Below, piece by piece: positions 6,904 through 13,814 of a DNA stretch of 36,710 nucleotides. Position 1 is the first letter of the stretch; each line of letters begins with the position of its first letter. The stretch is from JAYRGC01 sp041908065 (lineage in GTDB: Bacteria > Pseudomonadota > Alphaproteobacteria > UBA9219): NCBI GenBank assembly GCA_041908065.1, contig JAYRGC010000005.1, positions 1 through 36,710 on the forward strand, read 5' to 3'. A program made the translations under genes and the position numbers. The notes under the pieces are model-generated. The model worked only from the letters and a program-made list of their open reading frames with translations. It made no database searches and was not told where the DNA came from.

Positions 6904-8904
6904 ATGGCTGATTTGTTTCCATCCGGCTCTCAGGCCGCGAAGAAAAAAGATTCTTATAACGCCCAAGACATCGAGGTTTTGGAGGGGCTGGAACCCGTGC
7001 GCCGCCGCCCGGGCATGTACATCGGCGGCGTCGACGAAACCGCCCTGCATCACTTGTTCGCCGAGGTGTTGGACAACTCGATGGACGAAGCCGTGGCCGG
7101 ATACGCCAATCGCATCGACGTCAGGCTGGACGCCGACGACCGAATAACGGTGCGCGACAACGGGCGCGGCATTCCGGTGGACAACCATCCCAAGTTTCCT
7201 TCGAAATCGGCTCTTGAGGTCATCCTCACCACCTTGCACTCGGGCGGCAAATTCTCCGACAAGGTTTACGAGACCTCGGGCGGTTTGCACGGGGTCGGCA
7301 TTTCCGTCGTCAACGCGCTGTCCGAAGATTTGGCGGTCGAGGTGGCGCGGGAACGCACGCTGTATCGGCAGGAATATTCGCGGGGAACGGCGCAAGGGAA
7401 GCTGAAAAAGGTCGGTCCGGCCAACTGGCGCGGCACGTCCATCGCCTTCCGCCCCGACAGGGAAATCTTCGGATCCAAGGTGCATTTCAAGCCCTCCACG
7501 CTGTTCCGCATGGCGCGGTCGAAGGCTTATTTGTTCAAGGGCGTGGAGATACGCTGGTCATGCGATCCCGCCCTTATCAAGCCCGAGGACTCCACGCCGG
7601 CCGAGGCGGTTTTGCATTTCCCGGGCGGCTTGTCCGACTATCTGGCCACGTCGCTTAAGGGAAAATCCACCCTGACGCGCCAGATGTTCGCCGGAACCGC
7701 CGATCTGGCCGAAGGGCGGGGGCGGGTGGAGTGGGCGGTCGCGTGGCCGGAGGACGGCGAGGGTTTCTGTCATTCATACTGCAACACCGTGCCGACGCCG
7801 CAAGGCGGCACGCACGAATCCGGAATGCGTTCGGCGTTGCTGCGAGGGTTGCGGACATACGGCGATATGACCGGCAATCGCCGCGCCGCCGCCATTACCG
7901 GCGACGAGGCCTTCGGCGACGCCACGGTGCTGTTGTCGCTGTTCATCCGCGATCCCCAATTTCAGGGGCAGACCAAGGAAAAGCTGGCCACAGCCGAAGC
8001 GGCGCGGTTAGTCGACGTGGCCGTCAAGGATCATCTGGATCACTGGCTGGCCGCCGATACCGCCGACGGCAAGGCTTTGCTGGAACGTCTGATAGTGCGC
8101 GCCGAAGAACGGGCGCGGCAAAGCGCGGCCAAGGAAATGGCGCGCAAAACCGCTACCCGCCGCCTGCGGCTTCCCGGCAAGCTGGCCGATTGTTCGCAAG
8201 GCAGCGCGGACGGAACCGAGATATTCTTGGTCGAAGGCGACTCGGCTGGCGGCTCGGCCAAGCAGGCGCGTAACCGCGAAACCCAAGCGATCCTGCCCTT
8301 GCGCGGCAAGATACTGAACGTCGCCAGCGCGAGCGCGGACAAGTTGCAATCCAATCAGGAATTGGCGGATCTGGCTCAGGCTTTGGGTTGCGGCGTGGGC
8401 GGGACGTTCGAGATCTCCAAACTGCGCTATGAACGGGTCATCATAATGACCGACGCCGACGTGGACGGAGCGCACATCGCTTCGCTGCTGATGACGTTTT
8501 TCTACCGCGAAATGCCGGATCTAGTTCGCAAGGGGCATTTGTATCTGGCGCAACCGCCGCTTTACCGCCTTAGCCAAGGCGGCAAGACGGAATACGCCCG
8601 CGACGATGCGCATCGCGACGAATTGCTTAACACGGTTTTCGGCGGGCGCGGCAAGGTGGAAACCAGCCGCTTTAAAGGCTTGGGCGAGATGATGCCGGCG
8701 CAGTTGCGCGAAACCACGATGAACCCGCGTACGCGGTCGTTATTGCGGGTGGTGGTGTCTCCGCCAGGACAGGACGAGGCGGCGGCCGAGGATGACAAAA
8801 CCGCCACCGACGGCATGGTCGAGCGTTTGATGGGGCGCAAAGCCGAGCTGCGTTTCCAGTTTATTCAGGAAAACGCCCGCTTTGTCCGCGAAGTGGACGT
8901 TTAG
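6904..8904 (+). CDS. parE: DNA topoisomerase IV subunit B
   Basis: ParE supplies the ATPase of topoisomerase IV, which decatenates daughter chromosomes with ParC. The 666-residue protein has the GHKL ATPase motifs EVLDNSMDE (54-62) and DNGRGI (85-90), then the transducer. The TOPRIM domain has EIFLVEGDSAGGSAKQ from about 439 and MTDADVDGAH from about 515. CNTVPTPQGGTHESG and the absence of the long GyrB insert favour ParE over GyrB. The ATG at 6904 is chosen because GGGGA lies about 10 bases upstream; an in-frame ATG at 6877 lacks a ribosome site. It converges with rppH, leaving 19 bp and no terminator between the stops. Confidence 0.94.
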   Translation: MADLFPSGSQAAKKKDSYNAQDIEVLEGLEPVRRRPGMYIGGVDETALHHLFAEVLDNSMDEAVAGYANRIDVRLDADDRITVRDNGRGIPVDNHPKFPSKSALEVILTTLHSGGKFSDKVYETSGGLHGVGISVVNALSEDLAVEVARERTLYRQEYSRGTAQGKLKKVGPANWRGTSIAFRPDREIFGSKVHFKPSTLFRMARSKAYLFKGVEIRWSCDPALIKPEDSTPAEAVLHFPGGLSDYLATSLKGKSTLTRQMFAGTADLAEGRGRVEWAVAWPEDGEGFCHSYCNTVPTPQGGTHESGMRSALLRGLRTYGDMTGNRRAAAITGDEAFGDATVLLSLFIRDPQFQGQTKEKLATAEAARLVDVAVKDHLDHWLAADTADGKALLERLIVRAEERARQSAAKEMARKTATRRLRLPGKLADCSQGSADGTEIFLVEGDSAGGSAKQARNRETQAILPLRGKILNVASASADKLQSNQELADLAQALGCGVGGTFEISKLRYERVIIMTDADVDGAHIASLLMTFFYREMPDLVRKGHLYLAQPPLYRLSQGGKTEYARDDAHRDELLNTVFGGRGKVETSRFKGLGEMMPAQLRETTMNPRTRSLLRVVVSPPGQDEAAAEDDKTATDGMVERLMGRKAELRFQFIQENARFVREVDV

Positions 8905-8923
8905 AATATCGTAGGAAATCCGG

Positions 8924-9475
8924 TTATCTCGGCAGGTCTTTATTCGTTTCCGCCGCCAGCATTCTGGTGACCACGGGGGTGAATTCCTCCACCAGACGTT
9001 CGTAAACTTTGCGTTTGAACTCGACGATGAGATCGGGCGTTTCCGCCAAGGGAACCCATTTCCAAGCGATGAACTCCGGCCTCTCCGGCTCGTGCGGATT
9101 GGAAAGCGATATGTCGGAATCCTGCCCGAGAAAACGCATGGCGAACCACGCCTGCTCCTGCCCGCGATATTTGCCCCGAAAAACCCCGTTGCGGTATTGC
9201 AGGAAATCGGGGAATTCATAGCGCAGCTTTTCCGGAACGCGGGCGATGATTTCCGCCGCGTCCGTTCCCAGCTCCTCCTTTAGCTCGCGCATTGCGGCGT
9301 CGGGATCGCTTTCGCCTTTTTGCACCCCGCCTTGCGGCATCTGCCAAGCCCCCGGGGTGTCGCGGCGTTCCGCGCACAGAACCAACCCTTGGCGGTTGAA
9401 AAGGCACATTCCGACGCCGTTGCGGTATGTCAGCGTCGCCGGATCGCGGTATGAAGGGCGTTGGCCGTCGCTCAT
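8924..9475 (-). CDS. rppH: RNA pyrophosphohydrolase (Nudix)
   Basis: RppH removes pyrophosphate from the 5' end of triphosphorylated RNA, starting mRNA decay. The 183-residue length and the N terminus YRNGVGMCLFNRQG (17-30) are typical. The complete Nudix box runs from Gly49 to Gly70 (GGVQKGES...REL.EELG). The ATG at 9475 overlaps the pheA stop (ATGA), coupling the genes. The frame is open upstream inside pheA, but that extension is a shadow. Position next to prephenate dehydratase is seen in several alphaproteobacteria and may be simple operon economy. It converges with parE. Confidence 0.93.
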   Translation of the reverse strand: MSDGQRPSYRDPATLTYRNGVGMCLFNRQGLVLCAERRDTPGAWQMPQGGVQKGESDPDAAMRELKEELGTDAAEIIARVPEKLRYEFPDFLQYRNGVFRGKYRGQEQAWFAMRFLGQDSDISLSNPHEPERPEFIAWKWVPLAETPDLIVEFKRKVYERLVEEFTPVVTRMLAAETNKDLPR

Positions 9476-10329
9476 TCTTCTGCGCTCCTTTTCGCTTTTC
9501 GTCTGAATTCGTGGGCGGGGTACACTCCCAGTACGCTGGTTTCGTGGGCGAAGAAGCCCAGCTCCTCCATCGCGTGGCGCATAGAGGCGTCTTGGGGATG
9601 CCCCTCGACGTCCATGTAAAATTGCGCGGCCATAAAGCTGCCGTCCACCAAATAGCTTTCCAGCTTGGTGATATTCAACCCGTTGGTGGCGAAGCCGCCC
9701 AAGGCTTTGTACAGCGCGGCGGGAACGCTGCGAACGCGGAATATGATCGTCGTCACGCAATTTGCCGTTCCGGCGGGCGGAATCATCGGCGATCGCGCCA
9801 GTATCAAAAAGCGGGTGGTGTTGCGGCGCAGATCGGCGATGTCTGAGGCGAGGCTTTGCAGCCCGTAAATTTCAGCCGCCAGCTCCGACGCCACCGCCGC
9901 CGCGCTTTTGTCGCCCGAAGCGGCGATCTTTTCGGCGGCCAAGGCCGTGTCAACGTCGACTACCGGCTTTATCTTGCGCCCCAGCAGCCAGTTGCGACAT
10001 TGGGTAAGGGCCTGAACGTGGCTGTGAGCCTCTTTTATATCCTCGATCTTCGCCCCTTTGACCGCCAACAAGTGATGAACCACCGGCTGGTAGTGCTCGC
10101 CTATTATATGAAGCTCGCCTTGCGGCAAAAGGTTGTAGGCGTCGGCGACGCGTCCTGCCACCGAGTTTTCCACCGGCAACATGGCGACATCCGCCCCGCC
10201 GTCGCGGACGGCGGCGAACATGTCGTCGAAAGACAGGCAGGGAAGGGTTTTATGGTCCGGCAACGCCGACCGACACGCCAGATCCGAATAAGCCCCGAAT
10301 GTGCCTTGAAATGCAGCCGTTTTGGTCAT
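9472..10329 (-). CDS. pheA: Prephenate dehydratase with ACT domain
   Basis: This monofunctional dehydratase converts prephenate to phenylpyruvate, the committed step to phenylalanine. The catalytic part covers about 1-180, with NSVAG (55-59) and the TRF active-site motif in NTTRFLIL (170-177). An ACT domain follows (about 191-270, GGFATNGLNITKLESY), the usual site of phenylalanine feedback. The 285-residue length is normal and no chorismate mutase is fused. A 15-base hairpin lies between the GAGGAA ribosome site and the ATG at 10329. Upstream in the same direction is the small Cys4 peptide ORF (66 bp away). No terminator is visible between them, so co-transcription is likely. Confidence 0.95.
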   Translation of the reverse strand: MTKTAAFQGTFGAYSDLACRSALPDHKTLPCLSFDDMFAAVRDGGADVAMLPVENSVAGRVADAYNLLPQGELHIIGEHYQPVVHHLLAVKGAKIEDIKEAHSHVQALTQCRNWLLGRKIKPVVDVDTALAAEKIAASGDKSAAAVASELAAEIYGLQSLASDIADLRRNTTRFLILARSPMIPPAGTANCVTTIIFRVRSVPAALYKALGGFATNGLNITKLESYLVDGSFMAAQFYMDVEGHPQDASMRHAMEELGFFAHETSVLGVYPAHEFRRKAKRSAEE

Positions 10330-10330
10330 A

Positions 10331-10345
10331 ACGGCTTCGTGCCGT
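10331..10345 (-). promoter_or_regulatory. Hairpin between Shine-Dalgarno and pheA start
   Basis: On the minus strand ACGGC-ACGAA-GCCGT forms a perfect 5-bp stem one base before the pheA ATG. The Shine-Dalgarno-like GGAGCGAGGAA lies on its far side. Folding of the hairpin would bring the site to a normal distance from the start codon. Confidence 0.5.
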
Positions 10346-10395
10346 AATTCCTCGCTCCAGTCAATGGGGAATCGGAGACGGCGGATTTCGCCTTG

Positions 10396-10578
10396 CTATC
10401 TGGCTCTAGGACGGCGAGCCATGTTCTGCGTAGTGGAGACTATCCCTACCGTAGCTATGTGCTGTCCATAAAGACTGCCGCAACAACAACAATTATTCGG
10501 GTCCCCGCCCAACAAATAATTGGCTATGTCCCGAAAGTGGCCTCCCAACAGTTTGGAGTGGGGCATTTTTTTGGTCAT
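10396..10578 (-). CDS. Small Cys4 peptide, unknown function
   Basis: A 60-residue ORF I do not recognise. The ATG at 10578 is preceded by GGGAGGAAGGAC, one of the strongest ribosome sites in the window, at ideal spacing. The frame opens further upstream to 10629, but those residues lack a ribosome site. The peptide has a basic N terminus, LLGG twice (10-13 and 22-25), then DPNN, four consecutive cysteines (30-33) and a basic tail MARRPRAR. The cysteines come from a TGT repeat. It lies 66 bp upstream of pheA, same strand. Possible readings, all inferred: a precursor peptide with a GG-type cleavage site, a poly-Cys regulatory leader, or a small metal-binding protein. Base composition is poorer in GC than the neighbours. 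Confidence 0.5.
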   Translation of the reverse strand: MTKKMPHSKLLGGHFRDIANYLLGGDPNNCCCCGSLYGQHIATVGIVSTTQNMARRPRAR

Positions 10579-10755
10579 GTCCTTCCTCCCTAACCCAGAA
10601 ATTACTATAAAATGGCTATTAGTTACCATTTAACGCTAAAATTATTAAAATATGGCTAAAAACCCATGGTTGTCGTTCCCCCCCCCTTTAATTTGATTAT
10701 TAAGTAAAATAGGCGGGTATTGCCTTCCTAAAATGGGAATGTCATTGAGGCGTGT
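10579..10755. other. AT-rich region with poly-C tract, upstream of the Cys4 ORF
   Basis: This stretch is much richer in A/T than the surrounding genes. On the minus strand it holds the ribosome site of the Cys4 ORF, TATAGTAAT about 25 bases further up as a possible -10, the palindrome AAATGG...CCATTT, and a run of nine C (10678-10686; G9 on the coding strand). No ORF is credible in it. Confidence 0.5.
10612..10628 (-). promoter_or_regulatory. TGGTAAC-N5-GCCAT motif before the Cys4 ORF
   Basis: On the minus strand TGGTAAC, five bases, then GCCAT lies 34-50 bases before the start codon of the Cys4 ORF. The same arrangement occurs at 36528-36544 upstream of the truncated last gene. An operator or promoter element is the likely meaning, but no regulator is identified. 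Confidence 0.35.
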
Positions 10756-10904
10756 ATGGCCAAAGGCCGTCATTGCGAGCCGCCCCTTGGCGGCGAAGCA
10801 ATCCAGCCTTGTTGTGCAACGGCACTGGATTGCTTCGCCGCCCGACAGCGTTCAACGCTGTCCAAACCAAAGAGTGGCGGCTCGCAATGACGGCCTTTGG
10901 CCAT
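10756..10904. repeat. Family A cloverleaf element, copy A2 with extended stem
   Basis: The outer stem is perfect over 29 bp (10756-10784 with 10876-10904), because the mini-palindromes ATGGCCAAAGGCCGT and its mirror are built into both arms. The left side hairpin is CCGCC-CCTT-GGCGG. The right one is enlarged and contains its own hairpin, GACAGCG-TTCAA-CGCTGTC. The inner stem GCAATCCAG...CTGGATTGC is as in other copies, with the central loop inverted relative to A1. It lies between the divergent Cys4 ORF and M16 genes, the only copy at a 5' flank on both sides. Confidence 0.85.
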
Positions 10905-11058
10905 ATACCTCGCAACGGCTCTTTTTGGATAGTAGTTCCCACCAGTTTTGCGTAAGAATCTCCATAATTTAGCCACGAAGGTGGCATTTATCTGGGATGG
11001 ATTTAAAACACCATCCTTGATGCCTTCGGCCTGCTTTCACGGGAGAATTACGACCGCC
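10905..11058 (+). other. Leader before the M16 operon
   Basis: This segment contains two perfect small hairpins: GCCAC-GAAG-GTGGC (10972-10985) and GGATGG...CCATCC (10995-11016). A GGGAGA purine run ends about 12 bases before the ATG at 11059. No convincing -10/-35 pair is seen. An in-frame extension to 10948 exists but would put non-signal residues before the signal peptide. Confidence 0.3.
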
Positions 11059-12429
11059 ATGGGAATATCCAAAGCCTCCATCGCCGCCTGCTTTTGCCTG
11101 ACCTTCGCCGCCATCCTACCGGCCACTGCTTTTTCGTGCCGCGCCGCCGTGTTTCGCCCCGAAACCTTTACGTTGGCCAACGGGATGCAAATCGTGGTGG
11201 TGCGAAACCGCTTGTCTCCGGCGGTGGCGCAGATGGTCTGGTACAAGGTGGGCGCGGCGGACGAGGAAGAGGGCAAATCCGGCCTAGCCCACTATCTTGA
11301 GCATCTGATGTTTCGCGGCACTCCCGTCCTGCCCGCCGGATCCTTCAGCCGCTCCATCGCCGCCAATGGCGGACGCGACAACGCCTTTACCAGCCACGAC
11401 TACACGGCGTACCACGAGATAGTCTCCGCCGAACGCTTGCCGGAAATCATGTGGATGGAAGCGGATCGGATGCGGAATCTGGCCATAACGGAGGAAACCG
11501 CCGCGCCGGAGCTGGGAGTGATCCTGAACGAACGCCACGAACGCACCGACAATTCTCCGCAAGGCCGGTTCGCGGAAAAAATGTCCGCCGCGCTGTTTCC
11601 GTCCCATCCTTACGGGCGGCCTATCATAGGCTGGAGAAGCGATCTCGAAGCCCTTAAGCCAGCGGACGCTGTGGCCTTTTATGGCCGCCATTACCGCCCC
11701 GACAACGCCGTGGCCGTGATAAGCGGCAACGTGGAAACCCGCGAGGTGATGAGGCTGGCGGCGGCGACCTTCGGAGCCGTTAAACCGGACGTGAAATCGA
11801 CCGCTCCTCGCGCCGCCATCGCCGCGCTGCCCGCCAAAGCGAGCGGCGAAAGACGCGTGGTGGCGCGGGAGCCTGACGTCAAGCAGGCTGTCTTGAACTT
11901 GCGCCGCCTCGCCCCCTCGTACGCCACGCAAAACGGGCGCGAAGCCTACGCTTGGGAGGTGCTGGCCGAGGCGTTGGGCGGCGGGGAATCCGGAGTTTTG
12001 TATCGGGATTTCGTCCTCCGCCGCGGTTCGGCGCGCGCCATCGAGGCCGCGTATGATCCGCAGTCCAGAGGAGCGGCGGAGTTCAATATTTCCGCCGTTC
12101 CCGCTACCGGCTACGATCCTGAAAAGCTGTCGCTGGAAATAAACTCCGAATTGGCGCGACTGGCCGAACGCGGACTGTCCGCTCGCGAAGTGGCCGACGC
12201 TAGGGAACGTCTTGAACGCTCGGCCATCTTCGCCCGCGACAGCCTTCTGGCCCCCGGGTACGCGTTCGGCATGGCTTTGACCACCGGCGTTAGCATAAAG
12301 GAGGTCGAGGCGTGGCCGAAGCGCATTGCCGCCGTCAAGACCGCCGAGGTGAACGCGGCCTTGCGCGACTTGGCTAAGACCCCGCGTCGCGTCGACGGTT
12401 TCCTGTTGCCCGAAGGTGAAGCGAAATGA
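11059..12429 (+). CDS. M16 zinc peptidase, catalytic subunit, exported
   Basis: The 456-residue M16B-type (PqqL/YmxG-like) metallopeptidase has an N-terminal signal peptide (about 1-28, hydrophobic core CFCLTFAAILPA), so it should act in the periplasm. The inverted zinc motif HYLEH (78-82) supplies two His and the catalytic Glu81. Glu158 in NERHERTDN is 76 residues on and is the third ligand by family spacing. The ATG at 11059 is chosen because it begins the signal peptide; an earlier in-frame start at 10948 is less likely. It overlaps the next gene, an M16 protein lacking the zinc motif, so the two very probably form the usual active/inactive heterodimer. Substrate unknown. pgi follows in the same operon. 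Confidence 0.9.
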   Translation: MGISKASIAACFCLTFAAILPATAFSCRAAVFRPETFTLANGMQIVVVRNRLSPAVAQMVWYKVGAADEEEGKSGLAHYLEHLMFRGTPVLPAGSFSRSIAANGGRDNAFTSHDYTAYHEIVSAERLPEIMWMEADRMRNLAITEETAAPELGVILNERHERTDNSPQGRFAEKMSAALFPSHPYGRPIIGWRSDLEALKPADAVAFYGRHYRPDNAVAVISGNVETREVMRLAAATFGAVKPDVKSTAPRAAIAALPAKASGERRVVAREPDVKQAVLNLRRLAPSYATQNGREAYAWEVLAEALGGGESGVLYRDFVLRRGSARAIEAAYDPQSRGAAEFNISAVPATGYDPEKLSLEINSELARLAERGLSAREVADARERLERSAIFARDSLLAPGYAFGMALTTGVSIKEVEAWPKRIAAVKTAEVNAALRDLAKTPRRVDGFLLPEGEAK

Positions 12430-13814
12430 CAACTGCCGCCGCCTCTGCCCCTGCTCCGAACGCCGCTCTGTTCCGCCTCGCCTTCGCGATTTTCGCTTTG
12501 CTCGGATGGGCGTTGTGGCCGGAGACTTCATCGGCCTCGGTCGCCGTCGAGGAAGTTCGCGGCAAAAGCGGAGTGACCGCGTTGTTGGCGCGGGATTCCG
12601 GCCTGCCGCTTATTTCTATCAGTTTCGCCTTTAAGGGCGGCGTCGAACAGGACGATCCCGACAAACAGGGGCTTTCCGCGCTCGCCGCCTCGCTTCTGAC
12701 CGAAGGAGCGGGACCTTACGGCGCGGAGGAGTTCCAGCGCCGTCTGGCGCAGGCGTCCATAAGCATGGGATTCTCCGCCGGACGCGACGCCGTGCTGGGC
12801 AACCTCAAGACGTTGCGCGACAAGCGCGGCGAGGCTTTCCGGCTTCTCAAGCTGGCTCTTAAATCCCCGCGTTTCGATCCGGAGGCGGTGGAGCGCGTTC
12901 GCGACAGCCAGATGGCCGCCATGCGTTCGGCCTTCGGCGATCCCGAATGGCAAGCGCGCAACGCGCTTTATTCCGCGACTTTCGGCGGCCATCCCTATGC
13001 CCTGCGCCGCCTCGGCACGACAAAGACCCTGCCGTCCATAACCCGCGAGGATCTGCGCCGGTTCGCGGCGACGCGGCTGTTCCGAGACAATCTGGTGATC
13101 GCGGCGGCGGGCGACATATCGCGGGAGGAGCTGGCGGACATGATCGACGACGTGTTCGGCCATCTCCCGCCCCGCGCCGCGCTGAAGCCGATTCCTCCGC
13201 TTGTCTGGCCGGACAAGCCGCCCGTTGTTCTGGTCGAACGCGACGGCACGCAAACCGAGATGCTGTTCGCTCTGCCGATGCCGCGCCGCGAAGATCCCCT
13301 ATGGCCTGCCGCCGAGGTCGCCAACTATATTCTGGGCGGCGGAGGTTTTTCCTCGCGCCTGATGCGGGCGGCGCGGGACGACGCGGGATTGACCTACGGC
13401 ATTGGAACCGCCTTGGCCGACATGGACGCGGGCTCGCTGTTGATCGGAAACGTGGCGGTGGCCAACGCGGAAACCGGAAATATGAAGGGCATTTTAATGC
13501 GGGTATGGGAAAGGCTGCGCTACGACAGCTCCGACGAGGCGGAAATAAAGGCGGCCAAGGATTACCTGTCCGGCGCGTTGCCGTTGTCGCTGACCTCGAC
13601 CCATGCCTTAGCCGGATTTTTGGTCGGTTGCCGGTTGCGTGGAGAGGGCAAGGACTGCCTGTCCCGCCGCGTCGATTTGACGCAAGCGGTTACGACCGAG
13701 GAAGTGCGGAGCGTTCTGCGCGAATGGTTCGATCCTTCCCGCCTCGCCATGGCGATGGCCGGAAGGCCGGAAGGCGTCGCGGCTGATATCGTCCGCAAAC
13801 AGGAGGTTGAATGA
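12426..13814 (+). CDS. M16 family non-catalytic partner subunit, exported
   Basis: The 462-residue M16-fold protein has a hydrophobic N-terminal segment (about 14-31) ending near TSSASVA, a signal peptide or anchor. Where the catalytic subunit has HYLEH this protein reads ALAAS (85-89, in GLSALAASLLTEG), so it cannot bind zinc. The C-terminal M16 domain is intact, with the glycine-rich YILGGGGFSSRLM and the RAARDDAGLTYGIG stretch that in such partners helps hold substrate. Its ATG overlaps the upstream stop (ATGA), and its own stop overlaps pgi the same way. The strict pairing implies a 1:1 complex with the upstream peptidase. Confidence 0.9.
   Translation: MTTAAASAPAPNAALFRLAFAIFALLGWALWPETSSASVAVEEVRGKSGVTALLARDSGLPLISISFAFKGGVEQDDPDKQGLSALAASLLTEGAGPYGAEEFQRRLAQASISMGFSAGRDAVLGNLKTLRDKRGEAFRLLKLALKSPRFDPEAVERVRDSQMAAMRSAFGDPEWQARNALYSATFGGHPYALRRLGTTKTLPSITREDLRRFAATRLFRDNLVIAAAGDISREELADMIDDVFGHLPPRAALKPIPPLVWPDKPPVVLVERDGTQTEMLFALPMPRREDPLWPAAEVANYILGGGGFSSRLMRAARDDAGLTYGIGTALADMDAGSLLIGNVAVANAETGNMKGILMRVWERLRYDSSDEAEIKAAKDYLSGALPLSLTSTHALAGFLVGCRLRGEGKDCLSRRVDLTQAVTTEEVRSVLREWFDPSRLAMAMAGRPEGVAADIVRKQEVE

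Noticed and set aside
8905..8923. Terminator between parE and rppH
   Set aside because: Only 19 bases separate the stops and no stem-loop with a T-run exists on either strand.
9476..9760. Upstream extension of rppH
   Set aside because: It runs in another frame of pheA, and the ATGA-coupled start at 9475 gives a family-length protein.
10396..10578. Phenylalanine attenuator peptide (PheL-like) for pheA
   Set aside because: Only one Phe and no Phe cluster, and no alternative terminator stem with a T-run before pheA.
10733..10987. Several 66-81 residue frames over A2
   Set aside because: They read the palindrome in both directions and resemble each other only because the repeat is symmetrical.
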